Shown piece after piece: positions 18,901 through 27,999 of a DNA stretch of 64,000 nt. A program made the position numbers and the translations under genes. Source of the DNA: Acanthaster planci (taxonomy: Eukaryota > Echinodermata > Asteroidea > Valvatida > Acanthasteridae). Location: contig NW_019091369.1 in the NCBI RefSeq assembly GCF_001949145.1, forward strand, positions 1,455,955 through 1,519,954, given 5' to 3'. The notes below the pieces were generated by a model that was not told the origin of the DNA, did no database searches, and saw only the letters and a program-made list of their open reading frames with translations. Numbering within the stretch: the stretch's first letter is position 1; every line of letters begins with the position of its first letter.

Positions 18901-21900
18901 GTGTCATAGCAACGGCAGGGAGAGTGACCAATCGTGTTCATTAGTGCAATGTCTTGGCATCTTAAACCACACCCCTGAACCATCAGACTGGGAATAAACA
19001 CAGAGTTCGGCATACTAGCCAATGGGTGCTTCTAATCAGTGGAGCGTGCAGTTGTATGATACAGTCTTTGTCCAAGGAGATATTTGCCCTTGTATCCTAA
19101 GTCCATGTGTTTGAGGGAGCTGTTCTAATCAAGTTGGCTCAAAAAAGAAATTTGTTCTGATGGAAAAATCTATAATGCAGGAGTAATAAATATATGTAAA
19201 AAAATTTGGAACATTGCAAATTTCTTTTTGTAGATCACCATCGCCTGACAAGGACAATGGAAGGCACATGGATACACAAGACAAGCACGTTGCTCGTCCA
19301 CTTTGTCCAAATATCGGTCCCCCGGCCAACAATAAGTGAAAATGGTGAAGTAAAAGTTGTTGTTATTGTTGCAGGCTTTTTGTAGCGGAAGAAAACACAT
19401 TGACCGACCACCAGAGACAGCAGAAATTTGAGAAGGCATACACACATACGCTGTACTACCTAGCCCAGGTCTATGGTAATCTAGGAGACAGCAAGAAGGT
19501 GAGGCAGGCACAGGGATTGGCTGGGACAAATCCAGGGGTTCAAAGACGTTGCAGTGAGTAGTAGCAATAGATTAGCTAACACAGGATACAGACCAAAATG
19601 TCAGGCATTTTATACCTCATGTTTACAGCAAGAAGACGGCAACAAGGTGATTTGTCCTTGTGTCACCTTAAATGTGTGCGTGGAGCAAGTACATCTTTGC
19701 ACAGGAATTGGAAAACTATTTGGCGTCTCAGTGAAAAGTGACGTTTTTTTTTTTTTCCCCCCAACTGCCTTGCTCACTGTAATTTGTACATAATACTCAG
19801 AACACTGACTGTGTGGCTGTGCAAACCTTGCCTCTTTGTGAGGACCAGAGATGGTCCCATTATTCAGGTTGTGTGGACTAAGCCAAGTCCACACATGGTT
19901 TTCCCCCTCTCTGAGCAACAGGTTTAGAGATGTTGTAAGGTCATTGTTGTCTCTCGCAAAAACCATAAACAAAAATCTAGCTTAGAAACGTAAGAAAAAT
20001 GAGTAGAAACCTAAGAAAAATGAGTAATGGCACCGATTTGTTTAAAAACCTCATGAAAAGAGAGGAGTTTCCACACGAGGTATGTAATGTGAACGTGTGT
20101 TTATATGATGTGGCCTAATTGTAAAAGTTTCCGAATAATTTTTCTCAGCAGCGGCTCTGCTAAGTGAGGTATTGTGAATAGACCTCATGTATGACGTAAA
20201 ACACTGTTTTTAGTGTAATCAATGATATTGGGCTCAGATACCAGTTCATTGATATCCACAGTCAGCCAGTCATTGCCATGAGACGTTAAAACGTCAATTG
20301 GAGACCAATCAGTACGAGGCTATGGACTGGGCTTTGAATTGTGCCACGCTATCACAGTACTACATCACCCAGGATGACTATACCCAGGCACGCCATTGTT
20401 TAGGTGAGAACAGTTTACTGGATATGATTTACATTAAGGTATTTCTTTCCACTCCCTGCAACCAGCTGTTATGCTCAGCTTTCCACATGTTACCCTCGGT
20501 ACTTGTGAATCACATTGTGACGTCTTGTCTAGAGAGCATTGGTGAAGAATGGAACCCAACTTGAAACCTTCTATCTCTCCAATCCAATAGTTTGTTTAAT
20601 AAAGGTGTGGTTTATAGAAGTTTGATGGAGTTGTTTGTGCGCAATCAGTCCACAAATGTACGAATGGACGCATCAGGAAATACTTCACTCACTGATGTGT
20701 TATAGAAAGGGAACTGTAATGCTCCTTTCAGGAACACGGATTTCCTTCAAGGAATTTGTCATGTCTATATATAGGAAAGGGCTATGGGTAAAATATGCAT
20801 GCACTGGCCACTGTTCCCATTTGGGAACTTGTCTGGTTCCTAGTAGAAATTACAGGTGTACCCAATTAGAGTCAATACTGTTCTTGTTTGAACATTCTAG
20901 AGCATGCCAAAGTTTGAGATGTTTTCTAGATGTTGAGATTATATTTCAGTAATGAATAAAGCTAGACTTCAGGTAATTGACGTGCTCTGGAATGATTGTC
21001 TCTGTTGAGACAGTAAACGTTCCCACTCTTTCTCTGTTGCTTTGAATGATGAAGGTAGCATATTTCTTTCAATCCTTCTCAGCGAGTGCAACCCGAATCT
21101 ATGCTGAAACGCTGGAGAAACTCCCAGCTGTTGAAACTGAGGCTGATCAGTACGACGACGACATTGACAAGATCAAACGTCACAAAGCAGACATTGCAAG
21201 GTGCTGGCTGAAATACTGTCTAGCTCTGCTCAACCTGTCAAAGTAAGAAGACTTGTCTTACTGAACCATCAGCAGAATTGTCATAACGTTCCCTTTCTGC
21301 CTGGCATTACTGCCGTATAGCTGGGAAAAATGTTTATGTGTGGAAAAAGGTTGTTGAGAACCAGTCTAAATTAGTTTAAACGCATTTGGTAGGTCAGTGA
21401 AACTTCATCCATTTTTTCTAGGGTTAACCCTAACCTTCCTCAATCCTCCAAAATCCTTCGGGCAGCTTTGGAGGATTTTGGAGGATTGAGGGTGAATGGC
21501 AAAAGTGCTTGGCTGATTGCGAAGGACGCCACGAGTGAAGGTGGTGGGTTAGGCTTTGTGTTGTTCTTGGTCAGTCATGCATAAATTCAGCCTAGTATTT
21601 CTTTTGAATCAAGGGCACTTCTCAAGAATGCCGTTTGCACTGCCTTAACATAATGACAGGAATTGCGGGAGGATTTGGAAGGATTGAGGCAGTAGGCACA
21701 CCTCCAAGTAACATTTTCAAGAAATTTAGGAGGATTTCGGAGGATTGAGGGAGAATGCAATTTTTTCACCCCCCAAATTGGAGGATTCTGGAGGAGGGTC
21801 CCTAGCAAAAAGGGCCTAGGGGGTTAGGGCTAATGGTCAGCATACTTTGTTTCATTAACTCTTAGAGTCCTCAGTTCTTCAACTGATCAACGATCGAGGA

Positions 21901-24900
21901 CTGTTAGGGTTAAGCAGCAGTAGTTACCTTTGGGGTTGTGCCCAAGTGAATTTGATATGACTCAACAACGGTTGACAAAACTTTAGGCGTTGGATTTGGG
22001 ACTGAAAAGCTGCAAAATAGGCTGTTGGGGCTGTTCACTTCATTGTCTGAAGGAGAGTTGGCAGATGGATTGTGGGTATCTTCAATAGCTGCCATATTAT
22101 AACAATAAGCGAGTTGCTTTGCACTGTGAGAGATGTGGAGTCAACAAAAGCAATCCTCCTTGATGAGGGTCTAGGTGTGTCCACTGGCTGGCTAAAGTTT
22201 ACCCTCAGAGAACATGAATCATGGGTGAAAACTTTGCCCGGGTGATATTGTTGATATAGTCATTGCTTGTGCTGTTCTCCCTTGTCAGAGATAAACTCGC
22301 AGAGGAAGTAAGCAGACTGTCCAATGACAGGGATGCTTCCTTAGGGGTGGCTGAGACCGAAAACCAACTTGACAACAGGGATGCGACGGCTGACGAAATG
22401 CAGTCAGCGGCGCGGGAATCCTCCGAACAGGAGAATACTGAATCGGATGACGAAAAGATGAAAAAGCTGACATTGCAGTTTGAAGGCTTAGAGCTGACGT
22501 CGTTGGAAAGCAGAGTCACAGACAAATGTGTGGTGACTTTTGACGAGGTGACATGCATTTGTTTTCATCGAAGAGTTTTAATAGAACAAAACGAATCAAA
22601 GATACGACATGAATTACTACCGTCAGTGTTACTGTTTGTCAAACAGAATACTTCTTTTATTGCATTTAGGCCCGTGAATTGTTCCTAGCTGGTCAGAAAT
22701 GGATTACAGAAGCCAAGGAATACTATGTACTGGATGGCCATGTCTCTGATTACATAGAAATTATCAGAGTAAGTCATTGCTTTGTTTCAGGAAACATTTT
22801 AACTACATTTACCCTTTTCCCCCTTTTGTGCCTACATTATTGGAGATGTTCTTTGTCAGATCAGATTGAAAACTCTCTAGCATGTATATCACAGCGAGTA
22901 CCTTGAACCCTAACTGTTGGTACATTTTGCTAGGAACCCTTCAGAAACCACTTCCTCCCCGAATCCACCTGTGTATAGTTATTACTTTGTACAAACTTTG
23001 TACACCACTCCCCATGTGATGAGATAGTGGCTGGGCCATGCTGGAAGGAATTGGCCAGAACTGGCCAAAATATTGCCAACCAGGTGTTGAAGTTTTGGAG
23101 CAGTGGGCTTGAGAAAGCAGTGTTCAGATGCCTTACCCATGGTCAGCAGTATTACATATGCCTGTAAGCCACAGGCTTATGGCTGGGTCTTCCTACAGAT
23201 GCGGGTGCTACTGTTAGCCACAGCCACAGTTCAGTTGGTTTACTGCGGCTTTGTATCACATGTTCCATTACAGTGATGTTTACGCTAATGTGTCAAATTG
23301 ACAGGATCACAGTGCCCTGTTCAAAGTTCTAGCCTCCTTTGAGGTTGACCTGGAGAGGCGATGTCGGATGCACAAGCGAAGAGTAGACATGCTCCAGGAC
23401 ATCTTAAAGGAGTTAAACCCACAGCACTTCCTGATGGTGTGTAGGCAACTCATGTTTGAACTGGCTGAGACTACAAGGTGGGTGAATGCACTTTTAATTC
23501 AGAAGGAAGTGCTAGGCCAGTACAGTTGATGAGGCTGATGGGTTTTCCTGGAGTAAACTATATGTTTGCATAAAAATTTAAATAAATTTCTTTTTCAATT
23601 TTGTCTAAATTTCTTAAAATGTAAGTTCACACTTCGAATTGCTCCCCAGTTAATGCTGTTAGCCTTTGATACTTCCAAGGGAATGAATGTCAAGTAGGGG
23701 TAAATTGGCTTGCCTATGGACACAACATGACAAGCAGTTGGATTTAAACCCCAGACCTTCTTATAGAGAGTTGCAAATGGTAATGACTTGGCCATGGTCA
23801 CATTTCTCCAGCATCATCCCAATCAGCGTAGTTTCCTTGGTCTGTTTACCTGTTCACTTAAACAGTTAACATCAAAGTGACTCGTTTTTCGACCCGAATC
23901 TTGAAGGTTTAAGTTCAAGCATTAGTACGTGCCTAATGCAAACAGTTGAGGAGTCTGGCATCGACGGTGATGGATTGTGTAAGTGTTTATCACATCTGAT
24001 GTGATCTCTTCATAGTGAGATGATGGACTTGAAGATAGCAATAGCAGAGAGTTCAGAGGTCGCACCAACAGCTCATGCCTGTGGTAAAGTTAACATGTTG
24101 TAAGTAGGATGAGCTATACAGCATTTTTCTACTACTTGCATATTAAAGTGCATCGTTGGTTTATTTTGAAGTGTTTGATTTTCGTTATTTTCTGTGTTCA
24201 ACGGAAACTCATTGTGGTTCCTATCCTGGTTTTCCTTTTGCATTGTATTTAATTTTTCCAAATCTTGCTGCAATTACGTTTCTATGAAAGATGGACATTA
24301 ATGTTCCATTCTTGATTTGAATCGATATCGACACAAGCTTTTTGATTTAATGCAAGAAACTTTTCATAAAAGTGTCTAAATTTGTTGTCATTTCTTTGTT
24401 TCAGAATACAGCAAAGTTTGGGATACTTTCAACAATTCCTTGGTAAGTTTTGGAGTCTTAAGTGTTCTGAAAGCCTCAAACGATTCTTGATATTCATTCA
24501 GATTCAAGTTTGCCTTGAGTTCTTTCAACACCTGCAAATCTTAATTGAACTGCTATATTTTATTGAACTCAAAGTCTTGCATTTCTCCTCAAATTTCCTA
24601 AATGTTGGAGAGTGGGACTTTTTTTTTTACCACATCTGCGATGTTATTTCTTACCCCTGTCTCTTGCCCCACCCCCCTCCTGTCCAACTTTCAACCGCTT
24701 TGGGTCGTCCTCTCAAGATTCCTTGAGAGACGCTGAGAAGAAGATGCCATCAACGCTGGAGGATGACGTAATGAGGCCAGCCCTGGTGGCCTATTTCTGC
24801 AAGGCCAGATTGTAAGAACATCGCTGCTTTTCCCTTTCACATATCTCTTTGGCTGTCTTCCACATTGTGCCATCAGAGCTAGTTTCCTTCAAATGGTCAT

Positions 24901-26219
24901 GCAGCTACTGGCTACTTTTAAAATTGAATTTTTTCAAAGACATTTAAACATGAGTGCATTCTTGTTTTTTTTTCTGACTTGTACATGCATCTAACGGCTT
25001 TAGATTTTATTATTGGCAGATATTCAAAGATCGTCACACCAAACCCAGAACAGAGAATAGAAAACTTAACTACCAGGTAATACTAGTTTGAAAGTCTTGA
25101 CTGATCTGTTGCTATCTTCCTTGAGCAGAAGCACACCCTCATCAGTTGAAAAAGAGCCATTATGGTCAGGAGTGCTTGTGAATTAGCGAAGTGCAGTCCC
25201 TACTAAAAGAGCCTCCCTTGCTTGGAAAATTGCGCCCTCTCTTGATTGCACTCTGGTCTCCTAACTTGCCAGACTTAAGATTCTTTTTGAACCTGTCACG
25301 TCTCTCCACTCAATCCTTAACATGTTCTTTGTTCATGTGACTAATATTGGCTAGGCTACACAATCCTGAAACCAACAGAACCATCAAAACCCTCAGCAGG
25401 GGATTTCTTTTGATGGACTTTAGGTTACTCTTTGTACTTTTAACATAGTTGACCTGTGGCATGAAAGTCAGCTGATATTTTTGTGTTGCATTTTGTAGGC
25501 AAATTTCCACATTTGTAGATGTGCCATATTTCCTCAGATCAGCTGATTCCTTGTTTCTTCAATTCTCATGTGTGCTGTTTCAAACTAAAAACCATACCTA
25601 ACTATCTCGTTCAATTTTAAATTTTCTCATTTTTCTGAAAGTTCTCTGTTGCATGTCCGTTTACTGTCATTTGATTCACCTTCTGATAGCTTACAGAATT
25701 ACAAGTTCGTGGTAGACTATTGCAAGTGCCACCCAGAGGCCATGGAGAAGATGAAAGTAGGTTGAAGTCAATATCTGTAAAATATTAAGACCAACATTAT
25801 CAGCTCCGCTGGCATAAGAAGAGCCAAAAAACTAACAAACAAAAAATGGAAGGACACGATTGGCTGTTCACCTGTGACGCTTGCTGCTGACTTTTGATTG
25901 AAGAGATAATGATATCAATTGGCTCTTCTTATTCCATGTTCAATTTGTGAGTGGTACCCTGACGGGAACTTTGATCATTTTGTCATTTTTTACTGGTCAA
26001 AATTGATTTCGCAGTATCATAACGTATGAAAGGGAATTGCTGCACACCTTGAGATTCATTATCCTTTCCATCTTGAAATGAATTCCCAACTTGTATTTTT
26101 GCAGTGGCAAAAGAAATTCAGCAGGTAATTTTGTCTTCTACATTTAGGCAGAGTATGAACTTTGTGAGGAGATGGTTGCCCTACTGCCAGCACGCATTGC
26201 CCAGGTCAGCAGAGAGTGA
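15902..26219 (+). CDS. KIFBP: KIF1-binding protein (kinesin family binding protein), complete, 16 coding exons
   Basis: KIFBP is a TPR-like cytoplasmic protein that binds the motor domains of kinesins such as KIF1B/KIF1C and KIF15/KIF18A and prevents microtubule binding. In vertebrates it is needed for axon growth and mitochondrial transport. Exons: 15902-15976, 17467-17599, 18279-18502, 18783-18847, 19375-19498, 20262-20403, 21083-21242, 22289-22547, 22670-22768, 23305-23477, 24016-24099, 24405-24442, 24718-24811, 25020-25076, 25690-25756, 26148-26219. They sum to 1866 nt, exactly 622 codons, with every junction GT/AG and in phase. The 621 residues equal the length I recall for human KIFBP. 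Diagnostic blocks are KSKYEARKILQDLRAKL, the LACLRYHLGVNFVDTEE block, EKAYTHTLYYLAQVYGNLG, RQLETNQYEAMDWALN, IARCWLKYCLALL, ARELFLAGQKWITEAKEYY, RRCRMHKRRVDMLQDI and YKFVVDYCKCHPEAMEKMK. The acidic linker of exon 8 (EQENTESDDEK) is lineage-specific. An in-frame TAA lies just upstream of the ATG. The function is transferred from the family. Confidence 0.96.
16129..16187. repeat. Perfect 25-bp hairpin palindrome
   Basis: The arm TACCCCCAGAACTGTGGGG(TCCGAC) at 16129-16153 is exactly repeated in reverse complement at 16163-16187, with a 9-base loop. It lies in KIFBP intron 1. A short direct repeat AGTCACGTCC flanks it on both sides. Confidence 0.9.
16396..16660. repeat. Tandem repeat (about 20-bp unit) with assembly gap
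   Basis: The unit GTGCCCCCCATAAGATGCTA occurs on both sides of the run of N (16435-16612), so the gap almost certainly spans more copies of this minisatellite. True length is unknown. Confidence 0.85.
16435..16612. other. Assembly gap (178 N)
   Basis: Unresolved bases inside the C-rich tandem repeat in KIFBP intron 1. Apparent open frames across it are artefacts. Confidence 0.99.
17467..17599 (+). CDS. KIFBP: KIFBP exon 2 (residues 26-69)
   Basis: Acceptor TTTTGTAG; encodes DSKNDPETNPFKSKYEAR.., the conserved N-terminal helix. The donor GTAAAA at 17600 gives phase 1. Reading on past it meets a stop after 8 codons. Confidence 0.92.
18279..18502 (+). CDS. KIFBP: KIFBP exon 3 (residues 70-144)
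   Basis: Acceptor TGTTTCCAG; the phase-1 junction restores Asp. Encodes the most conserved N-terminal block (LGVNFVDTEETSSGEDYL.. and LVVATLNQLGILWS), matching the vertebrate HLGVNHIDTEE and NNLGILWSER segments. Donor GTGAGG, phase 0. Confidence 0.95.
18783..18847 (+). CDS. KIFBP: KIFBP exon 4 (residues 145-165)
   Basis: Encodes EAENVYKKYKHEIGVAPHGI; acceptor TTTTGTAG and consensus donor GTAAGT; ends in phase 2, splitting a Glu codon. Confidence 0.93.
19375..19498 (+). CDS. KIFBP: KIFBP exon 5 (residues 166-207)
   Basis: Encodes LFVAEENTLTDHQRQQKFEK followed by the TPR-like helix AYTHTLYYLAQVYGNLGDSKK. Acceptor TTGTTGCAG; donor GTGAGG, phase 0. Confidence 0.95.
19499..21082 (+). other. KIFBP introns 5 and 6 region
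   Basis: Apart from exon 6 (20262-20403) these introns show no repeat or conserved element I can name. Minus-strand frames of 119-120 codons here (19170-19529, 19610-19972) have no domain and overlap exon 5 or intron only. Confidence 0.6.
20262..20403 (+). CDS. KIFBP: KIFBP exon 6 (residues 208-254)
   Basis: The acceptor at CCACAG|TCA was chosen because it gives SASHCHETLKRQLETNQ, which aligns without gap to the vertebrate AAHYCHSTLKRQLEHN. Ends ARHCL at donor GTGAGA, phase 1. Confidence 0.94.
21083..21242 (+). CDS. KIFBP: KIFBP exon 7 (residues 255-307)
   Basis: Encodes ASATRIYAETLEKLPAVETE.. then KADIARCWLKYCLALLNLS, matching the vertebrate GEIARCWIKYCLTLM. Acceptor CTTCTCAG, donor GTAAGA, phase 2. 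Confidence 0.94.
21243..22288 (+). other. KIFBP intron 7
   Basis: Mostly occupied by the TTAACCCTAACC-ended element. The remainder (21834-22288) shows nothing recognisable beyond short open frames. Confidence 0.6.
21424..21833. mobile_element. Candidate MITE with TTAACCCTAACC ends and internal hairpins
   Basis: In KIFBP intron 7. The left end TTAACCCTAACC (21424-21435) is matched by an inverted GGTTAGGGCTAA at 21822-21833 (one mismatch). Inside, CCTCAATCCTCCAAAATCCT (21438-21457) pairs perfectly with its reverse complement at 21472-21491, and degenerate GGAGGATT..GGATTGAGG units follow at about 21666 and 21728. No coding capacity. Confidence 0.5.
22289..22547 (+). CDS. KIFBP: KIFBP exon 8 (residues 308-394, acidic linker)
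   Basis: Begins DKLAEEVSRLSNDRDASLGV and contains the low-conservation acidic stretch EQENTESDDEKMKKLTLQFE, then ends VVTFDE. Donor GTGACA is in phase 0 and joins ARELFLAGQ, matching the vertebrate FEEARELFLLGQ. Confidence 0.9.
22670..22768 (+). CDS. KIFBP: KIFBP exon 9 (residues 395-427)
   Basis: Encodes ARELFLAGQKWITEAKEYYV then LDGHVSDYIEIIR; phase 0 at both ends, acceptor TGCATTTAG and donor GTAAGT. Confidence 0.94.
23305..23477 (+). CDS. KIFBP: KIFBP exon 10 (residues 428-484)
   Basis: Encodes DHSALFKVLASFEVDLERRC.. and LNPQHFLMVCRQLMFELAET, nearly colinear with the vertebrate protein. Acceptor TTGACAG, donor GTGGGT, phase 2. Confidence 0.95.
24016..24099 (+). CDS. KIFBP: KIFBP exon 11 (residues 485-512)
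   Basis: Encodes EMMDLKIAIAESSEVAPTAH and then ACGKVNM. The donor GTAAGT at 24100 was preferred over upstream GT sites because only it leaves phase 2, which keeps exon 12 in the frame IQQSLGYFQQFL. Confidence 0.88.
24405..24442 (+). CDS. KIFBP: KIFBP exon 12 (38 nt, residues 513-525)
   Basis: A very short exon, acceptor TTGTTTCAG and donor GTAAGT. In the chosen frame it reads IQQSLGYFQQFL and joins DSLRDAEKK, matching the vertebrate ALKYYQLFLDSLRDP. Confidence 0.9.
24718..24811 (+). CDS. KIFBP: KIFBP exon 13 (residues 526-556)
   Basis: Encodes DSLRDAEKKMPSTLEDDVMR then PALVAYFCKAR, matching the vertebrate EDVLRPAMLAKFRVARLY. Donor GTAAGA, phase 2. Confidence 0.94.
25020..25076 (+). CDS. KIFBP: KIFBP exon 14 (57 nt, residues 557-575)
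   Basis: Encodes LYSKIVTPNPEQRIENLTT; acceptor TATTGGCAG, donor GTAATA, phase 2. Confidence 0.93.
25690..25756 (+). CDS. KIFBP: KIFBP exon 15 (residues 576-598)
   Basis: Encodes SLQNYKFVVDYCKCHPEAME KMK, the C-terminal helix conserved to vertebrates (SLEHYKFIVDYCEKHPEA). Donor GTAGGT, phase 0. Confidence 0.95.
26148..26219 (+). CDS. KIFBP: KIFBP exon 16 with stop (residues 599-621)
   Basis: Encodes AEYELCEEMVALLPARIAQV SRE and TGA at 26217-26219, equivalent to the vertebrate VELELSKEMVSLLPTKM end. Acceptor ACATTTAG. Confidence 0.94.
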   Translation, partial: AEYELCEEMVALLPARIAQVSRE

Positions 26220-26430
26220 AAGAGTTAGGTTACCATGGCACCTGCTACGCTACTCCGTCAATCCAAGAGAAAAATTACAGTGTCATTAAAATGGGGGGAT
26301 TCCATTGTTGGCCTTTTTGAAAATGTTTGAAAGAGTGACCTGAAATGAGATCCGATAGGTAAACTTAAAAGAATAAGTTGAAATTAATTCCCGGATATCT
26401 GAGTTTAAACTTAGTGTACATATGGATGTC

Positions 26431-26436
26431 AATAAA
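26431..26436 (+). terminator. KIFBP polyadenylation signal (candidate)
   Basis: AATAAA 211 bases after the KIFBP stop codon, followed by a T-rich stretch (TATATTTTGTTTTG). It is the first such hexamer in the 3' UTR. Confidence 0.6.
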
Positions 26437-27980
26437 TTCTATATTTTGTTTTGATATTTCAAAAGTGTAAACTCATTTGTGGACAAGTCAGTGTTTGACA
26501 GTGTGTGAACTTTGATTGTGTGCTTGGCGGGCAAAAATCATGCAAGCTGTGACTGTGCTTCATATCAACTGTCAGTGAAAAATGAAACGTTGGCAACACT
26601 TCCATAAGGCTTCAAACTTCAGACTTCCTTTTTGTATTGTGATGTTCCAGGTATCTTGATTCAATTCTTTTCACCTGTCACTCTAGCGGCCAAAAGACCA
26701 ACCATTGACCAGTGTCAGTTATGAATTAGAACAAAATCAGTTTGTGCATTTCTCTAGACTAAAATAGGACAGAGGCAAGTCTTACAACTGCCTGATTTTC
26801 TAATTTTCCCCCCCAAAATTGGCCATTTTGTTAGAACCATATCTGTGTGCAGTCACACACCTTTATAACAAGGTCACTGAGGATTTACAATTACCTTGTT
26901 AAAAGAGGGACCTTGTGTTGTTGGAAAATGATTACAAAAGATTGGGGAATGTAAAATTTGTTCTAAGCAGGATGTTACATTAATAGTACTGATAATGTCA
27001 GTCTGGACTGTAAACCTGTTTCCTGCAAACCTTCAATTTTAACCTTAAATGTCAGAGCCGTCTAATGTCGCTGGAAAAAGTTAGCTAAATGTGACTTGTT
27101 TTTTGTAGTGTTTTACAGGCAGTTTCTAAATACTGTGGGAAACACTTGCAACTCACACATCAATGCTTTTTCAATATTTCTTCAAAAGACACCCCATTAA
27201 AGCTCTTTTTTCAAATGTATCCAATCTTTTCTCTTCAAATGTTTACACCAAGCTGGTTTCGTGTAATTGTCTTTGATCCTGTGCAGTCTCAGTAAGAATG
27301 TGTCCGAGCGAAAACAGCAACTGTACGGTATTGTGAGCATACTTCCTTTCCGTATATGATGTTGCTCAGATTTTTACTGAAGTTAAGTTTGGTTTGGAAA
27401 TGAGGGTGGTCGACATGTTTGATTCTCATCTGCGTTTTATTCACAACCCATCCATTGCCATGCATCATGGGTTGATCTGTGCAATTCTAAGTAAGTACAA
27501 ATGTACATTGTAGAATGTGTATGAAATGTAAAGCTCACAGTGAATAAAGGCAGCACCTGTTTGTGGAGTGAAAGTGTCCCTAGTGGAATCATGTCAACTT
27601 CCATCCTGTATTTTTCCAACTCAAAATTTCTGAAAAGGGAAAAAAATGACGTTTTATAACTTGCTCTATTTACCCCAAATTCAATCCACAAAATGTAAGT
27701 TGGAGGGCATAATGAAAGCAGTGTGACGATCAAAGATCAAGATTGCAAGAAAAAAGGGAATGCAACTTGAAAAATTCAACTATCTTCATTTTTCTGGATG
27801 TGCTTTTGTTGACTTCCAGATTTCCTGGCATAAAAAAGCTTCCGAGATTGAGGAAGTACTAAATCGAATGATTAATTTCTTGGTTCCTCTTAATATTAAC
27901 ATAAAACATTCTTCCAATGCAATAATTAATTTGTATTCTTTTTAATTTCAAAAGTGACTGAATAAGAATACAGTGTTGCG

Positions 27981-27999
27981 AATAAAATTTTATTTTATT
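27981..27999. terminator. Overlapping bidirectional poly(A) signals (candidate)
   Basis: AATAAA on the plus strand at 27981-27986; TTTATT, which is AATAAA on the minus strand, at 27989-27994 and 27994-27999. It lies between two convergent genes, so it could serve long 3' UTR forms of both. Chance occurrence in AT-rich DNA is possible. Confidence 0.3.
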
